NCBI RefSeq assembly: GCF_014805625.2
Contig: NW_023998415.1
Span: forward strand, 30,465,453-30,529,452
Length of the DNA: 64,000 nt
Reading direction: 5' to 3'
Source: Glossina fuscipes
Taxonomy: Eukaryota > Arthropoda > Insecta > Diptera > Glossinidae
Part shown: piece after piece, positions 47,894 to 60,440 of the stretch
How the letters are laid out: every line of letters begins with the position of its first letter
Numbering within the stretch: position 1 is the stretch's first letter
Program-made: the position numbers and the translations under genes
Notes under the pieces: model-generated
What the model saw: the letters and a program-made list of their open reading frames with translations, nothing else
The model's database searches: none
What the model was told of the DNA's origin: nothing

Positions 47894-49983
47894 TTTATTT
47901 TAAACAATCTATAAACCTTTAACTAATGGTGAATAATGAATATTATTGTGCAAAAGTTTTACTAAATATCCTTTTTTTCAACGAGAAAAAAAAGGCATTT
48001 TCTTGCAGAGGCTGTTGTCAAATAAAAAAAAAAAAAATTTTTGACAGCTTCCAGAAAAAAAACAACAAAGTAAAATTAATAGTCAACAAAGATAAAACAA
48101 AAATCATGTTTGACGCATGTTCTACTAAAGTTAATGCAAATCAAAAAAGTGTTATTAAATAAAATTAATTTAATTTTATTAATAAAACAAGTTGGATTGA
48201 TATTAGTTAAATGTAAATTGAAAAATAATAAGAAATAAGCTTAAAAAAGGAAAAGTGTGAGCGTAAGTATGTATGTGTAACAAAATAAAAATGTCATATA
48301 GAAGAAATAACGCGCAGTAAAGAGTTGCCAGCCATATTAAAACGAATCTAATAGTGTAAGAAAAAATTTTAGTTTTGTGTAAAATTTTAATAAAAAAAAA
48401 ATTTTTTTAATGATATTAAAATCAGTTCAGTAATCATTATTTAATTCATTATTTGGAAAATGCAAATATTTTGCAATTAGAAAATTTGAAATTATAAAAA
48501 TTAGAAAATGGCATATCATCAGCTGTGTGTGTTGTCAAAATATTATAGATGTGAACAGAGAAAGAGCGAGAGAGAGGGAGAAAGGAATAGAGAGCGTGTA
48601 TGTCACTGAGAAAGTATAAAATACAAGGAAAAGAGCAAAAAATGTGAATAAAAGAAAATCACAAAAAATCGTGTCAAATCCAAACAATTGCAAAACAATT
48701 TTCTCCACAGAAAAACAAAAATTTTTACTTGAATTTATTTGAAAAATTGATAAAATGCCATAAAATACAAATTTAATTGTTTTAATTAACAAAAATTTCT
48801 TATAATCATGACAACTATCCTTAACACTTATACTAGAATAAAAATTTTCTTTGGAAAAAAATTGGTAACAGAAATAATGTGTGAAAAGTGCGTACAATAA
48901 ACTGATGGTAAAAAAAAAAAAAAAGTATGAGCAAAGAAGGACATGTGAATTTTATGGAAAGTAAAAAAATTCTTTAACGCCTAATTATGTGAAAAACATT
49001 TTTATTAAATAATTTCAAGAAAATTTGCAAATGAATCAATATGTACAAACATATAAAAATTCGAGATTTCTGTTGTCGCTCTTATATATTTTTTCCCCGT
49101 CTGCTCGATATGTGTGTGAATGATTATTTGTTATAAATTCGGTTATTTATTAAGTGCTTTCTTATTATCAAATTCTGTTTTAGACTAGTGTTAATAACAA
49201 ATAGTTTAGCAAAACAAAATGCAAAGTTGGTAAGAAAAACAAAATCATCTAAAATAGAAAAATCTATTAAAACAAATACTGCAAACTTTTGGGGAATAAA
49301 TATTTTGTCAGAAATTCGCGCAAATTTGTTCTAAACTTCTTGTAAAGTGTTAAGACGATTTATATTAGAATTTTCTTGGCTGTCAACTAAATTGTGGATC
49401 TGGGCTCTAAGAACACGCGAAACAGTTGATCTTTTTCACACAATGACATCTTAGGGAGCAAAAACAACAACAACTACATACACCTTCGCGACAGCAACAA
49501 CAATAACATTTTTTTTTTATCACAAAAATATATTAACAACAAAAGCAACTCTGCACTCTTGCTCTCTCTTTTTCTGTAGTACTCTACTCTGTTTTACTCT
49601 TATGACACACACAAGACGTCAACGTATTTCTGTTTTTATTATAAAACACATATAAGAACAGCAACAACAACAATAAGAAGAAAAACCATAAAGGATTATT
49701 AATGTCAATGGCACCTAAAAAAAAAAAAACTAACAAGAAATCGGTGTAACCAGACAAAAGTTAAAAAAATCGTCGCGAACATTTTTTATAATTATTGTAA
49801 CAAATAAACCGCAGGACAAATCATTAATCACAACCGAGAGAGGCGTCGTTTATAGTGCTCTCCGCTAATAACTGAAAAAAGAGTTCCTTGAATGTTTATT
49901 TTATTAAAAGAAATTTGCTGAAGATTTTGAATGTCGTTGTCAATGCTTAAATCACTTCATAGTTGGAAGTCTTCACTGGCACA
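47894..49983 (+). other. Spt20 5' region (promoter and 5' UTR)
   Basis: Very AT-rich with no supportable coding sequence. An E-box-like ATCAGCTGTG is at 48518-48527. Possible 5' UTR splice sites include a good donor GTAAGA at 49231 and an acceptor-like CTTTTTCTGTAG ending at 49579. Many upstream ATGs exist, which argues that part of this is intronic. The segment nearest the start codon contains CAACAA-rich sequence and an upstream ORF starting at 49931. Confidence 0.5.
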
Positions 49984-50019
49984 ATGCAAAGTTTGGATTC
50001 ATCATGTCAAGAAGCTGAT
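49931..50019 (+). other. Upstream ORF overlapping the Spt20 start codon
   Basis: ATG at 49931 opens a frame that runs past the Spt20 ATG at 49984 in a different frame. In the spliced mRNA it ends at TAA 50244-50246 after about 32 codons (MSLSMLKSLHSW...). Both of its ATGs have T at -3, a weak context, whereas the Spt20 ATG has A at -3, so leaky scanning is plausible. Confidence 0.45.
49984..50019 (+). CDS. Spt20: Spt20, coding exon 1 (start)
   Basis: Encodes residues 1-12, MQSLDSSCQEAD. It ends exactly at a codon boundary before the strong donor GTAAGT at 50020 and joins exon 2 in phase 0. The ATG was chosen because the frame continues directly into exon 2 without a stop and because SUPT20H-family proteins also begin with a short helical segment of similar character. 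The exon is short and low in information, so it rests on splice signals and context. Confidence 0.78.
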
Positions 50020-50239
50020 GTAAGTTAAAAACAACCTTTTCTCTATATATATACATACAATTTGTTTTTAAATGGTCCTCTCCGCTCGTGCCTTAATATG
50101 TAATTTCAAGTAAGGCGCTTAAGTGTTTAACGCTATTTAGAGGTACTTTTTTTTAGCAAACACGTTAATCCATTAAATTGTAAATTATCTCTTCTTTATC
50201 TTTTTGCCATAAAACTTCCTGTTTGCCCAAACCATTCAG

Positions 50240-51529
50240 TTCATAATAAATGATACACTGAAAAAGCTTAAAGGCTCCAATAGTGGCAATAGTAATTCGA
50301 ATTCAGCACCATTGGCCACGTCTAGCAATTTAACGCATCCTGGCAGCGCTTCAATACTCAGGCAAACGCAGCAACAAAACACACAATTATCCTACCATCA
50401 TGCCGCCACCTCTCACAACAAATACCAGCAACAGTATCATCATCTACATAGTGCTCTTCAGGGTACAAATAGCAGCAGCAGTGCAACGAATGTTGCCGGC
50501 AGCGGTATTGCACTTAATAACAGCAATAACCTGCCGCAACTTTCACCACAGTCTCCTCTTCAAAGTCTGCCACCGCCTAGTCTGGTTTCAGCGGGTTATA
50601 GCCACAGTTACAGCAATAAAAGTTCCCTCATAGATTCCAGTTTGTTGCACTGCAACATTTCACAAATACCGAGTCAGCCGCCTTTATGTATATTCGAAGG
50701 TGACGCCGATGATGAGACACCGACTGATCAACCTCCCATAGAATTGCTGGCATCTTGTAATAGTAGTAGCGGGGGAGGATCTTTACATTTAGACTCTTTA
50801 TCTTTGCTGACACAATCCACAAATAACAGTGGCAACAACAACAGTAGCTCTGTCATAGTGCCGCTGGCAGTTCCTTCACCGGTATCATCTTGCTCTGCTT
50901 CCTCGGTTAGTTTATCGAATTTCAATTCGATTACCTCTCCGTCACCGATTGTACCCGACTTGTTACTATCCACTCCGCCAGGTGTAAATTCCAGTTCATC
51001 AAGCTCTCATACCAGCAGTCATAGCAATAATAATAATAACAACAACAACAATAAAAAGGCTGAAAAACGTCCTTCCGCAACCACATCTAACAGTGGTAAC
51101 AACAATAGCATCTCCCATCATCATCAAAATCATTTGCCACATGCTACACATCTGTTATCGTCGACCAATACGACATCTTCTTTAACGTCGCCTACCTCAT
51201 CGCCCAGCAAGCGACAAAAAACAAAAGACTCGTCATTAACATCTCTGTCCTCTAGTACAACAACAGCAACAAATAAACTTTCAATACATTCTCCTTCCCT
51301 GGCAAGTCGAATTGGTTTAGCACAAACCTCATCAATTTCCAGCTCTTCCGCAGCCTCCTCATCGTCTAAACGTGGTGGTGACTTGTCGTCAGCAAACAGT
51401 GTCAGTTCTTCTACAATCTCAGGTTCCACGGTACCGTCATCTCATCGATTTTTCAACATCCATGAACGTATTAAAGAACATTACCTGCAACTTTTGGCTA
51501 ATGACCTGAACTTATTTGCTGAAATTGGG
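50240..51529 (+). CDS. Spt20: Spt20, coding exon 2
   Basis: Encodes residues 13-442. It opens with FIINDTLKKLKG, continuing the N-terminal helix, then has about 370 residues of Ser/Asn/Thr-rich low-complexity sequence, including a poly-Asn run from an AAT/AAC tract at 51024-51052. It closes with a folded-looking segment, HRFFNIHERIKEHYLQLLAN. That segment corresponds in position to the conserved helical region just before the Spt20 core in animals, so the low-complexity part is a large insertion relative to the shorter vertebrate protein. The donor is GTAAAT at 51530, phase 0. The preceding intron (50020-50239, 220 bp) and the following one (51530-51602, 73 bp) are of typical fly size. Confidence 0.9.
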
Positions 51530-51602
51530 GTAAATATATCTTTATATCACATCTTAATGCACGATTTCCTCTATTTGGCTTTTACTTTTGTGATTTTTTC
51601 AG

Positions 51603-54038
51603 CTTAAGCAACGTACTCGTTCCTTTATACTTGAGCGTGTGGTGGAATGTGAGAAACTCAATACGATTGTTGTAAATTTATATCCCGGCAACAAAGGTTA
51701 TGCTCTCGCTCTACATTATGACGATCGCCAACAATTAACTGCCGAATCTGATGGATCTCTACATATTCTAGGCGCTCACTACGAATCTATCAACTCTTCT
51801 TCATTATCCTCCACGAGCTCCGTATCTACATTAGCGTTACATAAGAGTATTTCTAGTCGAAATTCAGCCAGTAGCAATCCCACACTGGGTAGTAATACAA
51901 AACTTTTTCATTCTGTCGTGCCACCCGACTTGAAAACCACAGAATTTGATGTGAAACACAAAAGAATTCATGATGCGTCTTTCATAGACAATTCATTCGA
52001 CAGTGCAGTCAGCGAATACCCTTTGGTCGAAGTCTTACGATGGCCTTACGAAAATGATCAACTTTTGCAGTGCATTGATCGCGAAGTTTTGCCTGATTTC
52101 CTAATGGATATGCTGGTGGCCTCTACCGTAACTTTACAAGCCCCCCAAGATGACAGTACGGCGACAGCGCGTCTCTATGTTAAGCCGAATGTCTTTTATG
52201 GTGGTTGTGTAGTGGCTCAAGTGCGGGATTTCCGACAAACATTTGCCACCTCAACAAATATCTGTGATACGAGGCATGTATTATTAAGACCCACCAATGC
52301 AACCTTGTTTGCCGATGTCCAACATATTGCCACTATCTTGAGTCAAAACTCTTCTTCGTCATCATCGGCTGTGTGTTGCGCTCCCGAAGACAAACCAATT
52401 CTGGAAAGCCAATTGGTTTTGGCTACCGCCGAACCTCTATGTTTGGATCCTGACCCCAGTATAGGTCGCCATGCCATTAACAGCCAACACGAACGCCAAA
52501 TCTTTTACACTCATGAACTCAGACGCCAGATGAAAAAGTACACTCAAATTGCCATTAATCGTAAAAGAAAATTGGATCAGTTCACTCATCATTATGGTTT
52601 GGAGTTGTGCGATTATTTAACACGTTTACGAGCACGACCGCGGAATGTTGGCGCTAGTTCAAGTACTTCGAGTAGCGGAAATTCATTGGTTAATGCGAGT
52701 ATGCTAAGTTCATTTGCGTCGAAGGTGCCTAAGAGACCAAGAGATGTAATACGACCCATAAGACCACCACGTCTAGACTATCCTGCCAACTTGAAAGTGC
52801 CCGATCAATTGATCAACGTGGAGAAATTCGCAAAAATTAATGAACGACCGCGCGAAACCACCGATTGTCATCCAATTTTAATAGAAGAGTACATTTTGGA
52901 GACGGAGCGAGAAGACAACGAAGGGCGTCGCGTGATTTATCACATCAAACTATCGATATTTCAGCGGCCCTCTAATTCTGAGTACCTGGGCGAATTGTAT
53001 GTGGATCGTGATTATCGAGAAGGTGAGCGCAACGGCGAGTCCTGCCGTTTTCCCTTAGGCACGAGGGTGCACGCCAATCGTTACATACAACAGTTCACTG
53101 AAATATTCACTGAAGAAGGGCGCAAGGCAGTAAAAATTACTCATCTAGTGCCCGGCCACCTGCCTAAAGTAACACACACAGGTATAACCCCAGAACAAAG
53201 ACAAGCTCTCTTGTTGCAACAACAACAGCAGCAACAACTACAATTGCAACAAAGACAAGCAGCTCTGCTAGCAGCCCAACAACAGCAACAGCAGCAACAA
53301 CTACATAAACAAACTATACAGGCACCTGCGACAACACAACAGCAACATATGGTTGTAGTTGGACCAAACGGTCAGCAGCAACACATTCTACCGGCCACCG
53401 TACAGCATGTAAGCAGTAGCACCACTCAGACTATTGGAGCTGGTCACCAACCACATCAAGTTGCGAAAAATATAAATATATTAGGTATAAGCAGTAATAA
53501 TGCGGCAAGCGTGCATCAAGTACTAAGACAACACCAGCAGCAGCAGCAGCAGCAACAACAACAACAACAGCATCCTGCCCAAGTGGCAACACAGTTTCTT
53601 GACGCAAATGGTGCAACTGTTCAGTTGCAGCATGCCACACTCACTGCCACAAATGTCAATGCAACAACAAATGCAGGCACAAACACTGCCTCCAGTGGTG
53701 TGCAGCAAGTGACTACGCAGTCTGCTGCTCCACATATACAGTTACAACAAATTGCTAACACTGCGGCTGGAGTAGGCGGATCCGGAGGAACAACAACTAC
53801 CACGCATCAGTTAAGCTTAAGCAATGGGTCTCTAGTGTTGGTACAACAACACCCAGCACAAAGTGCAGCTAATCATCAGACCCATCATCAAGTTTTACAG
53901 CACGCCGGCATAACCATTCAACCGGCTACAACGCATCAACAAAAATCTCAAGTCATTACAACTACACAAATGAATGCTTTGCCTCCAGGAGCAAATTCAG
54001 CGTTGAGATCACAACTCACATCCAATGTGCCAATATTA
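51603..54038 (+). CDS. Spt20: Spt20, coding exon 3 (conserved Spt20 core)
   Basis: Encodes residues 443-1254 and carries the family core. Spt20 is a structural subunit of the SAGA histone-acetylating co-activator. Recognisable blocks are NLYPGNKGY (467-475), WPYENDQLL (589-597), FYGGCVVAQVRDFRQ (640-654), RHVLLRPT (666-673) and ESQLVLATAEPLCLDP (710-725), all in the order seen in animal SUPT20 proteins. A Ser-rich insertion of about 110 residues separates the first two blocks. A basic stretch KVPKRPRDVIRPIRPPR and a conserved VEKFAKI segment follow. From about residue 980 the protein becomes Gln-rich, with several long Q tracts. Acceptor TTTTTTCAG; donor GTAAGT at 54039, phase 0. Confidence 0.96.
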
Positions 54039-54113
54039 GTAAGTCTTTCTAATGACTATGATTTTTTAAGGTTCTTTTTTTCCTAATTTGCTTTATCCAA
54101 AATATTTTAATAG

Positions 54114-54375
54114 CAAGCGCAACTGAAAGCAGCGCCAATTGTTACTACGTCTACACAACAACAGCAGCAACTGTTGCATAAGCAACAAAACACTGCCAGC
54201 AGTGCACCGAATACCGCCGTCGGTGTAAGCACTGCAAGTAGCAACACAAGCACCAATCTTCACTCAAATCCTGCTATAAATGCCATTGTCACCAGCATTA
54301 TGAATTCAGCTAATCAGTGGCAGCAGCAGCAGCAGCAGCAACAACAACAACAACAACAACAGCAGCAGCAGAATG
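54114..54375 (+). CDS. Spt20: Spt20, coding exon 4 (poly-Q)
   Basis: Encodes residues 1255-1341 plus one base. Sequence is Thr/Ser/Asn-rich and ends with 17 consecutive Gln codons, mixed CAG and CAA, then Asn and a split Gly/Ala codon before the donor GTAAGT at 54376. It follows a 75-bp intron (54039-54113) and joins exon 5 in phase 1 across a 62-bp intron (54376-54437). If that small intron is retained, translation stops three codons after the Q run. Confidence 0.9.
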
Positions 54376-54437
54376 GTAAGTGAAATTCGATAAATAAACA
54401 TGTAAAATGTTTGACTATACTTTTCTAAAAATTGCAG

Positions 54438-56237
54438 CATCAATAAATACCTCCAGTACAACAACAACTCTAAAGAATTCTAGTAATGCATCTATCTTGA
54501 GTTTACTGAATAGTGCACCGGCAGCCATGACTAGTACGCCGGTGGCGAGCGGAACTTTTACTGCTTCCACAGGCCAAACGCAGCAACAACAACAACAACA
54601 GCAAACTGTAACTTTAGTACAACATACCGGCCATACGCTCTCGCAGGCACAATCCACAGTAATAACTACGGATAGTTATGTTCAAGCAACACCACCAAGG
54701 CCACAAACACCGACAATAATCGCGGCTCAGCAGCGTAAACAGCAGAATGAAGTCTTGCAAAATCTCTTAAATCCCGCTAGGAAAATTAACATTGTAAGTG
54801 GTGGTGGTGGAGGAGGAGGTGTGGCAGGTACTACAACTACAACATTTCGTACGAATACTGCTGGCAATCTTATCGCTGTAAATCTTGGTCAAGCAGCAAA
54901 TAATGTTGCGCAACATCATCACCCACATCACGTAACACAACAACAGCAGCAGCATCAGCAACAGCAAGAGCAGCAGCAAGCATCACAAACAACTGTTAGA
55001 GTTTCAATGTCAGCTTTGGCCTCTCAGTTGGCTTCACCTCCAGCCATTATGACCAACAGTACGAATTTTGGTAGCTATACCTTAAGCACGGTAAGCGGCA
55101 CTGGCTCTAGCAACAGTGGCAGCATAAAAATTTTAAATAGTGGTATACAACAACAACGCGTTCTGGCGAGCGCCTTGCGCCGAGATTCACTTAATGCCAA
55201 TCAAGCTCCGCCGAATGCAATAGTAGTGGGTGTGGCTGCACCCTCGCCAGGTTCTGATTCAAATGCTTCTAATGCCAGCGGTTTTGCCGTGCCACAGGCT
55301 GCTTCGAGCAATTCTAGCAACAACAACAACACAAACACTACCACGTTGAATGCGTTGTTAGCCAACGCCGCCACTCCGTCACCCTCAGGTTCTGATCATT
55401 CGCAATCATCACAAACACAAAATCAAACTTTACTCGAGCGCTTAAATAGTGGTGGTGTAGTTACAGCAGGAGCAACAATGCCTAATATGTCGCCGCAGCA
55501 ATCATCCGGGCAAGCACAACAAGCCCAGCAGTATATAACTAAATCATTGGTACAATCACCTGCTACTTCATCTATACATTCACCCATGTCCAGTCCTCAT
55601 CCCCAGCCTTCCCCTTCACCGCACTTACAGCAGCAGCAACAAGCAGGACAGCCACAAACAGCTACGGCTACATTAAACCTGCAAGGCATTAATTTTTCTA
55701 CCCTACAAGGAGCAATGGCTAATTTCCAAAATGTCCAGGTACAAATACCGGGTTTTACGCAGCCAATTTCTCTGCAGCTGACAGGAGGCAGTTTGCAGCC
55801 TCAATCAGGCAACGCCACAGTGTCGGTTGTGGCGACCGGTGCAGCAGCTACAAGTAACAGTAATGCTCAAAATACGTCCGCTGCTTCTCAAACTCATACA
55901 CAGCAGCGAAGCCTTCTAGTATCCGTGCCAGTCTCTTCCAACACTGGTTCAGTGAACGTGCAGGAACAACATGGCGCCCAAAGTCAACATACTATCACAT
56001 TACAACCACAACAATTGCATCAACAGCATGGATCTGGAGCGGCAGGTACCATAGTTAATTTGCCGGCGGGAGCGGTGGCTACAGCAACAGGTTCTACACA
56101 AACTGTAGTATTGACTAATAACTCCGGTAATGCAGCAGCTAGCTCAACAAACGCTAATGTCGGCGGTGGAGGCGGTACAGGGACTGCTGGCCCTGCGGGA
56201 GCAACTGGTGGAACAACTATGTTAACATTACCAATTG
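54438..56237 (+). CDS. Spt20: Spt20, coding exon 5
   Basis: Encodes residues 1342-1941, a low-complexity Gln/Ser/Thr/Ala-rich region with a poly-Gly run (about 54798-54821), several Q tracts and one LLERL-like hydrophobic patch. A more ordered segment around NLQGINFSTLQGAMANFQN and VQIPGFTQPISLQL lies near nucleotides 55675-55790 and could be a short interaction motif. The acceptor is ATTGCAG and the donor is G|GTAAGT. The exon is 1800 nt and phase 1 at both ends, so it is a symmetric exon. No catalytic domain is expected or seen. Confidence 0.9.
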
Positions 56238-57179
56238 GTAAGTATTTAAAATCTAACATGTGAATGTAATTATAAAAGAGTAGAAGGGATTAGACAGACA
56301 CTCAACGTCTAGAAAAATGAAAAAAGAGTTTCTAAAGAACTCAGAAATAGAAACAAGTTTCAGTCGTTCAGAGAAAGACTAAATATAATATTTATAGTTT
56401 TTTTTTTCAAATAGAGAAGCAAGTTATAATAAAAGGTGAGCGATAACTGTACGTTCGCTTTAAATATATTTGCGTACGTTTTCGCAGCAGACTGAATGAA
56501 ACAAATGCCTTCAAATTCTCTAGAAAATATCGAACTGATATTTCCATCAGCTATTTATTAAAGAAGTACCGCGAATGTTTATACCTTTGTTAAGATGTTG
56601 TGACTCGAAATTAAAAAGCATTTCTTAGTGACGGTCAAGGTTTTCATAACGACTGCCTAATTAAAGCAAAAAATTTATGCCATTTCCTAGTCCAGTCAGC
56701 TTGGCAGTTTTCTAGATACTTTCCGGAATTTCGAAATTTTCTTAATCGTAATTGCCATGACATAAATGGGGATTTTGAAAAAGTTAAAAATTACCTTAAG
56801 TGATATATTACGTCAAGGATGATGGTCGACTTTTTTAGTTAAGACTTCAATTTTTTTTTTTTTTTGAGGAAAAATTAGGTACCTCGGAATAAGACGATCT
56901 TCTTTTATGTCCAAAACACTAATCGAAATGACGTGAACAGATTCATGGGAGCTGCTACGATCATTATATACTTTCGTTAAACTTAAGCACAATGTTTTCT
57001 TTTTTCTCGTACACTAACGGGTTTTGATTCAAGACCGTAAGCTTTTGAAATGATGGCCTTTGTGACGACTCCTCGCATAATATTCCATTTGGAAAAAGTT
57101 GTTTTATATGAAAAAAATTGCATAATTTTTTAAGATTCCTTGATAAAATTCTGTTGAAATTAGGACATTGACCTACAAA

Positions 57180-57450
57180 ATATATGTGGGAAACTTGAAT
57201 GGAATGGCGTAATTTTTTCAACTAACTGCCATATAGCCAGTCTTATGAAAGATAAGCTTCGTTCGTCATAATAGTAATTTGACAAAAAAAATGAACTTAA
57301 CTAAATTCAGACCACATGGATCTATTTTTTCGGGTCTTACCTAACCTAAAAGTGTTATGAGAAGTAAGCTTTGGTTATTGCTTAGCACGAAAATTAATGA
57401 AGAATCATATTAGACGTAATGATGTAGGGTATTTAGTCGTCGCCCTCACT
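57180..57450 (-). repeat. Dispersed repeat family C, fragment
   Basis: Ends on the + strand with AATGATGTAGGGTATTTAGTCG, matching the end of the copy at 14650-15030. Boundaries approximate. Confidence 0.4.
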
Positions 57451-57869
57451 TGTCTACAATATTTTTACTTTCACAATAGTTTCCGTCGAAGTTGTTGATT
57501 AAAGGATAAGTCCTACGACCGCATGTGGTCATGCAGAAGTATGAACCGCCGAACGTCGGAGACTAAATTCTGCACTTTACTATATCTGTTATTCAGGAAT
57601 TGGGGGCACACAGTGATATTTTATCTCATTACTAACACTTGGAAATATGATTTAGATACGTCTTTCACTTTGCGTTCACTTCACATAGAATGATATTCTC
57701 CTGGCTGCAAAATGTAAAAATAGGTTATTTTTGAAAATAGTCTTCTTCTTTTTCTTCTTCAATATTCTGCGAATTGACAACAGATGATACTCCGCGTTAT
57801 AGATAAAAGGCACAGTATGAATACAAATTTCTTTGCTCACAAGCAGTTAAAGGAATGTAAAAAAAAAAA

Positions 57870-58700
57870 AGCAAGAAAATTATATTCGGTTGTGCCCGAA
57901 TCTTTTATATACTACTAATCACGGTTAACGTAAAAAAGAGAAAAAAATATAAAAGAACTAAATTTTCATGTTCCATAATATGAAGTGGGCCCAATTGATT
58001 TTTTCTACTTTCAAAAGAAAAATGATTGTCGCATAGACGGGTGGGCGATATAGGCGACATCTTCATTTTCGCTAACGGGAGAATATTTACCTCGGTTGCG
58101 CGGACAAATAGATGGACAGACAAACAGGCGGACGTTTTTTGGATGCATTACAAATATGAAACTGGCCAAGAACTTATATACTTCATGGGGTTTTTGAAGC
58201 TTGTTTCTGCGTCTTATAAAAGTAATGGAAAAAAAAATCAAATTTTGATACACTGTAATACTGAGTAAGCGTGGGCAATTTTTTCCAATTCTATGCCGGT
58301 GCTACGACATAGAACCCGTGTTCAATGAATGTGTTCAAATTTTTGTGGATTTATCTGCTACAGGAGTGACGTAGGAGTAATGAAAAAAACATTTTTTTTT
58401 TTTTATTACTTTTGAAAAACAAAGGTGTTCTCAGTTTACGTGACGCTGTGGACGTGTCCTTCGATCGATTTGGCACCATTTTGTTTATCAAACTGTGTGC
58501 GGGAACTTGCAATGCCTCTGCCGAATTTGAAGTCGATAGCTTTATTTTTAAGCGCAGAATACTGTTTACAACAGATATAACATATAGACCCACAGGCGGG
58601 CATGCTTAACTCCATTTAAAATTTTACGCTGATCAGGAATATATATATATAGAGTCTGTGATGATTACTTCTGGGCTCATCCTTCGGTGATAAGTATAAA
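57870..58700 (-). repeat. Dispersed repeat family B, reverse copy
   Basis: Reverse complement of the copy at 40455-41320. On the + strand it starts with AAAATTATATTCGGTTGTGC and ends with CATCCTTCGGTGATAAGTAT, followed by an A run (58699-58724). The interior shares GATACACTGTAATACTGAGT, GGTGTTCTCAGTTTACG and GTGTCCTTCGATCGATTTGG in inverted form. Non-coding. Confidence 0.85.
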
Positions 58701-60324
58701 AAAAAAAAAAAAAAAAAAAAAAAACTCATTAGATTGAACGAAGTCACTTATATTTATCATATTTGCTTACGGTGTCAAATATTATTCATCTCTGAAAAGG
58801 CCAATAAAGATTTGTATTACTCGTATTGGACTGGCTATCGAAACTGCTCTAACATTTTCATTCGGCGCCAAATTAAGATTTCGATTAAAGAAATCGTTCC
58901 TGTCCTTCGGGCGGAGTTTTGATTAAAATTAAATTTACCCTGACATATATTTAAAAAGGTTTAATTAAAATTTGGCTTCAGTTGATACCGCGAAGATAGT
59001 TTATGATTGAAGAGCTGGGTCCAGCAACTATTACGTCTAAATAAACTCGTCTTTCCGAAATTCGTTAAAAAAATATAAATGCTCTTTAAAGAAAGACTAC
59101 TCGCAAAGCATTAGTTTTTATATAAATTTTCGAACGACATGAGAGTTTACGGCATAAATTCAAGCAAATTATATAAAGTTGGGATTGGGGTTTTGAATAT
59201 GTTTGCTTTCCTTCCGCGCTATCAAACGCCAATATCGCAGTCATCTATTTCTGTCACTTAATCCTCTTAATCGTCTACACTTCGTCATCCAGTGTTAATG
59301 ATCTCTTGTGTACTGTGGTGTCAGTTGCTGCTTTACATTGCACATGTCGGCATATGAAATTACTTTCTCGAGCTGCTATGTTAGTAGCAAATATTTATTA
59401 GCAAAATTATGTCCACTTAGGCAGATTGAGGTTATATCTAATCTGAGAATTTATTAAAGGCTTGATTTGCTAGGTTCGATCGGAGCGAGAGGCATTGAGA
59501 GAGATTATCTTTGTAACGAAATTTCGCAAATTTCGCATATCTGACATTCACAGTTTCGCTTATGATACATTTTTTCTTTACGCGACTTATAACTCGACTT
59601 GTGAGCATAGCGTGAAAGATGATTTCATCCTTTCGAAAGGCAAAAGCAATAAAATACAGGTTCTCTCTGATGTTTGATTTAGTTAAGTACACTTAATCCG
59701 TAGGTTGGAGGAATGAGGAAACCGAAAAAAAACTACAAACAAATTATACATGGACTTATAAAATGTCTCTGAATAATGATTTCGTGAAAAAAAAAAAAAT
59801 TCACATTAAAAAATCTTTAAAGGAAGGAATCTCTGTTGTATTAGAAGAGTTCTGTTAGTATTAAATGCCCCTTTCCCCCTCTCTTTTAGTGCATTAAAAA
59901 CAGGATTCAAAGGTTCAATAGTTTCTTTTTCGAAATTTATTTTTACTACAAATTCAAATTGCACCAAAAAATATTCACTTTATTTTTGAATTTTCTTTTA
60001 TTTTCTATTCACCTTTTTTACCTCCTGACCTTCATTTATTCCACTATCACTATTTTATGTAAAAACAAACAAAAAAACAAAAAAACAAACACTCGTAATA
60101 TATATTTTCTGCATTTTGTTTCATCATCGACTCAATATTTTTATTTTAGTTTAATAACATTTTTATTTATTTATTTATTCGTTTAAGTTTGAATGAAGAA
60201 AAAAAAAAAAAAAACAAAACAAAAAAAGAATCAAAAATCAATTCGAGTTTAGATGGGTAGGGTTGTGTTTTGCTCGTGAATAACTTTTAGGCACTGATTG
60301 TTCTTTCATACAAACTAACCTATC

Positions 60325-60325
60325 A

Positions 60326-60359
<34 letters not shown>

Positions 60360-60396
60360 GTCCAATCAAATCAAATCAATCAATATCAATCAATCG
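60325..60396. repeat. (ATCA)n repeat upstream of Spt20 exon 6
   Basis: Seven or more ATCA units followed by imperfect AATCAAATCA copies, ending about 45 bases before the exon 6 acceptor. It overlaps the likely branch-point zone. Confidence 0.95.
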
Positions 60397-60440
60397 AACA
60401 GCAACAAACCAAAAACCCGCGAATTCCCAATTTCTTGCAG

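Larger units (their letters stand above)
56238..60440 (+). other. Spt20 intron 5 (4.2 kb)
   Basis: The only long intron inside the Spt20 coding region. It contains a family C fragment near 57180-57450 and a family B copy in reverse orientation at 57870-58700, followed by A-rich runs, and a (ATCA)n repeat at 60325-60396 near the acceptor. Donor GTAAGT and acceptor TTTCTTGCAG are strong. If it is not spliced, translation would stop nine codons past the donor. Confidence 0.85.

Noticed and set aside
53431..53803. Minus-strand frames opposite Spt20 exon 3
   Set aside because: Antisense shadows of Gln-rich coding sequence.
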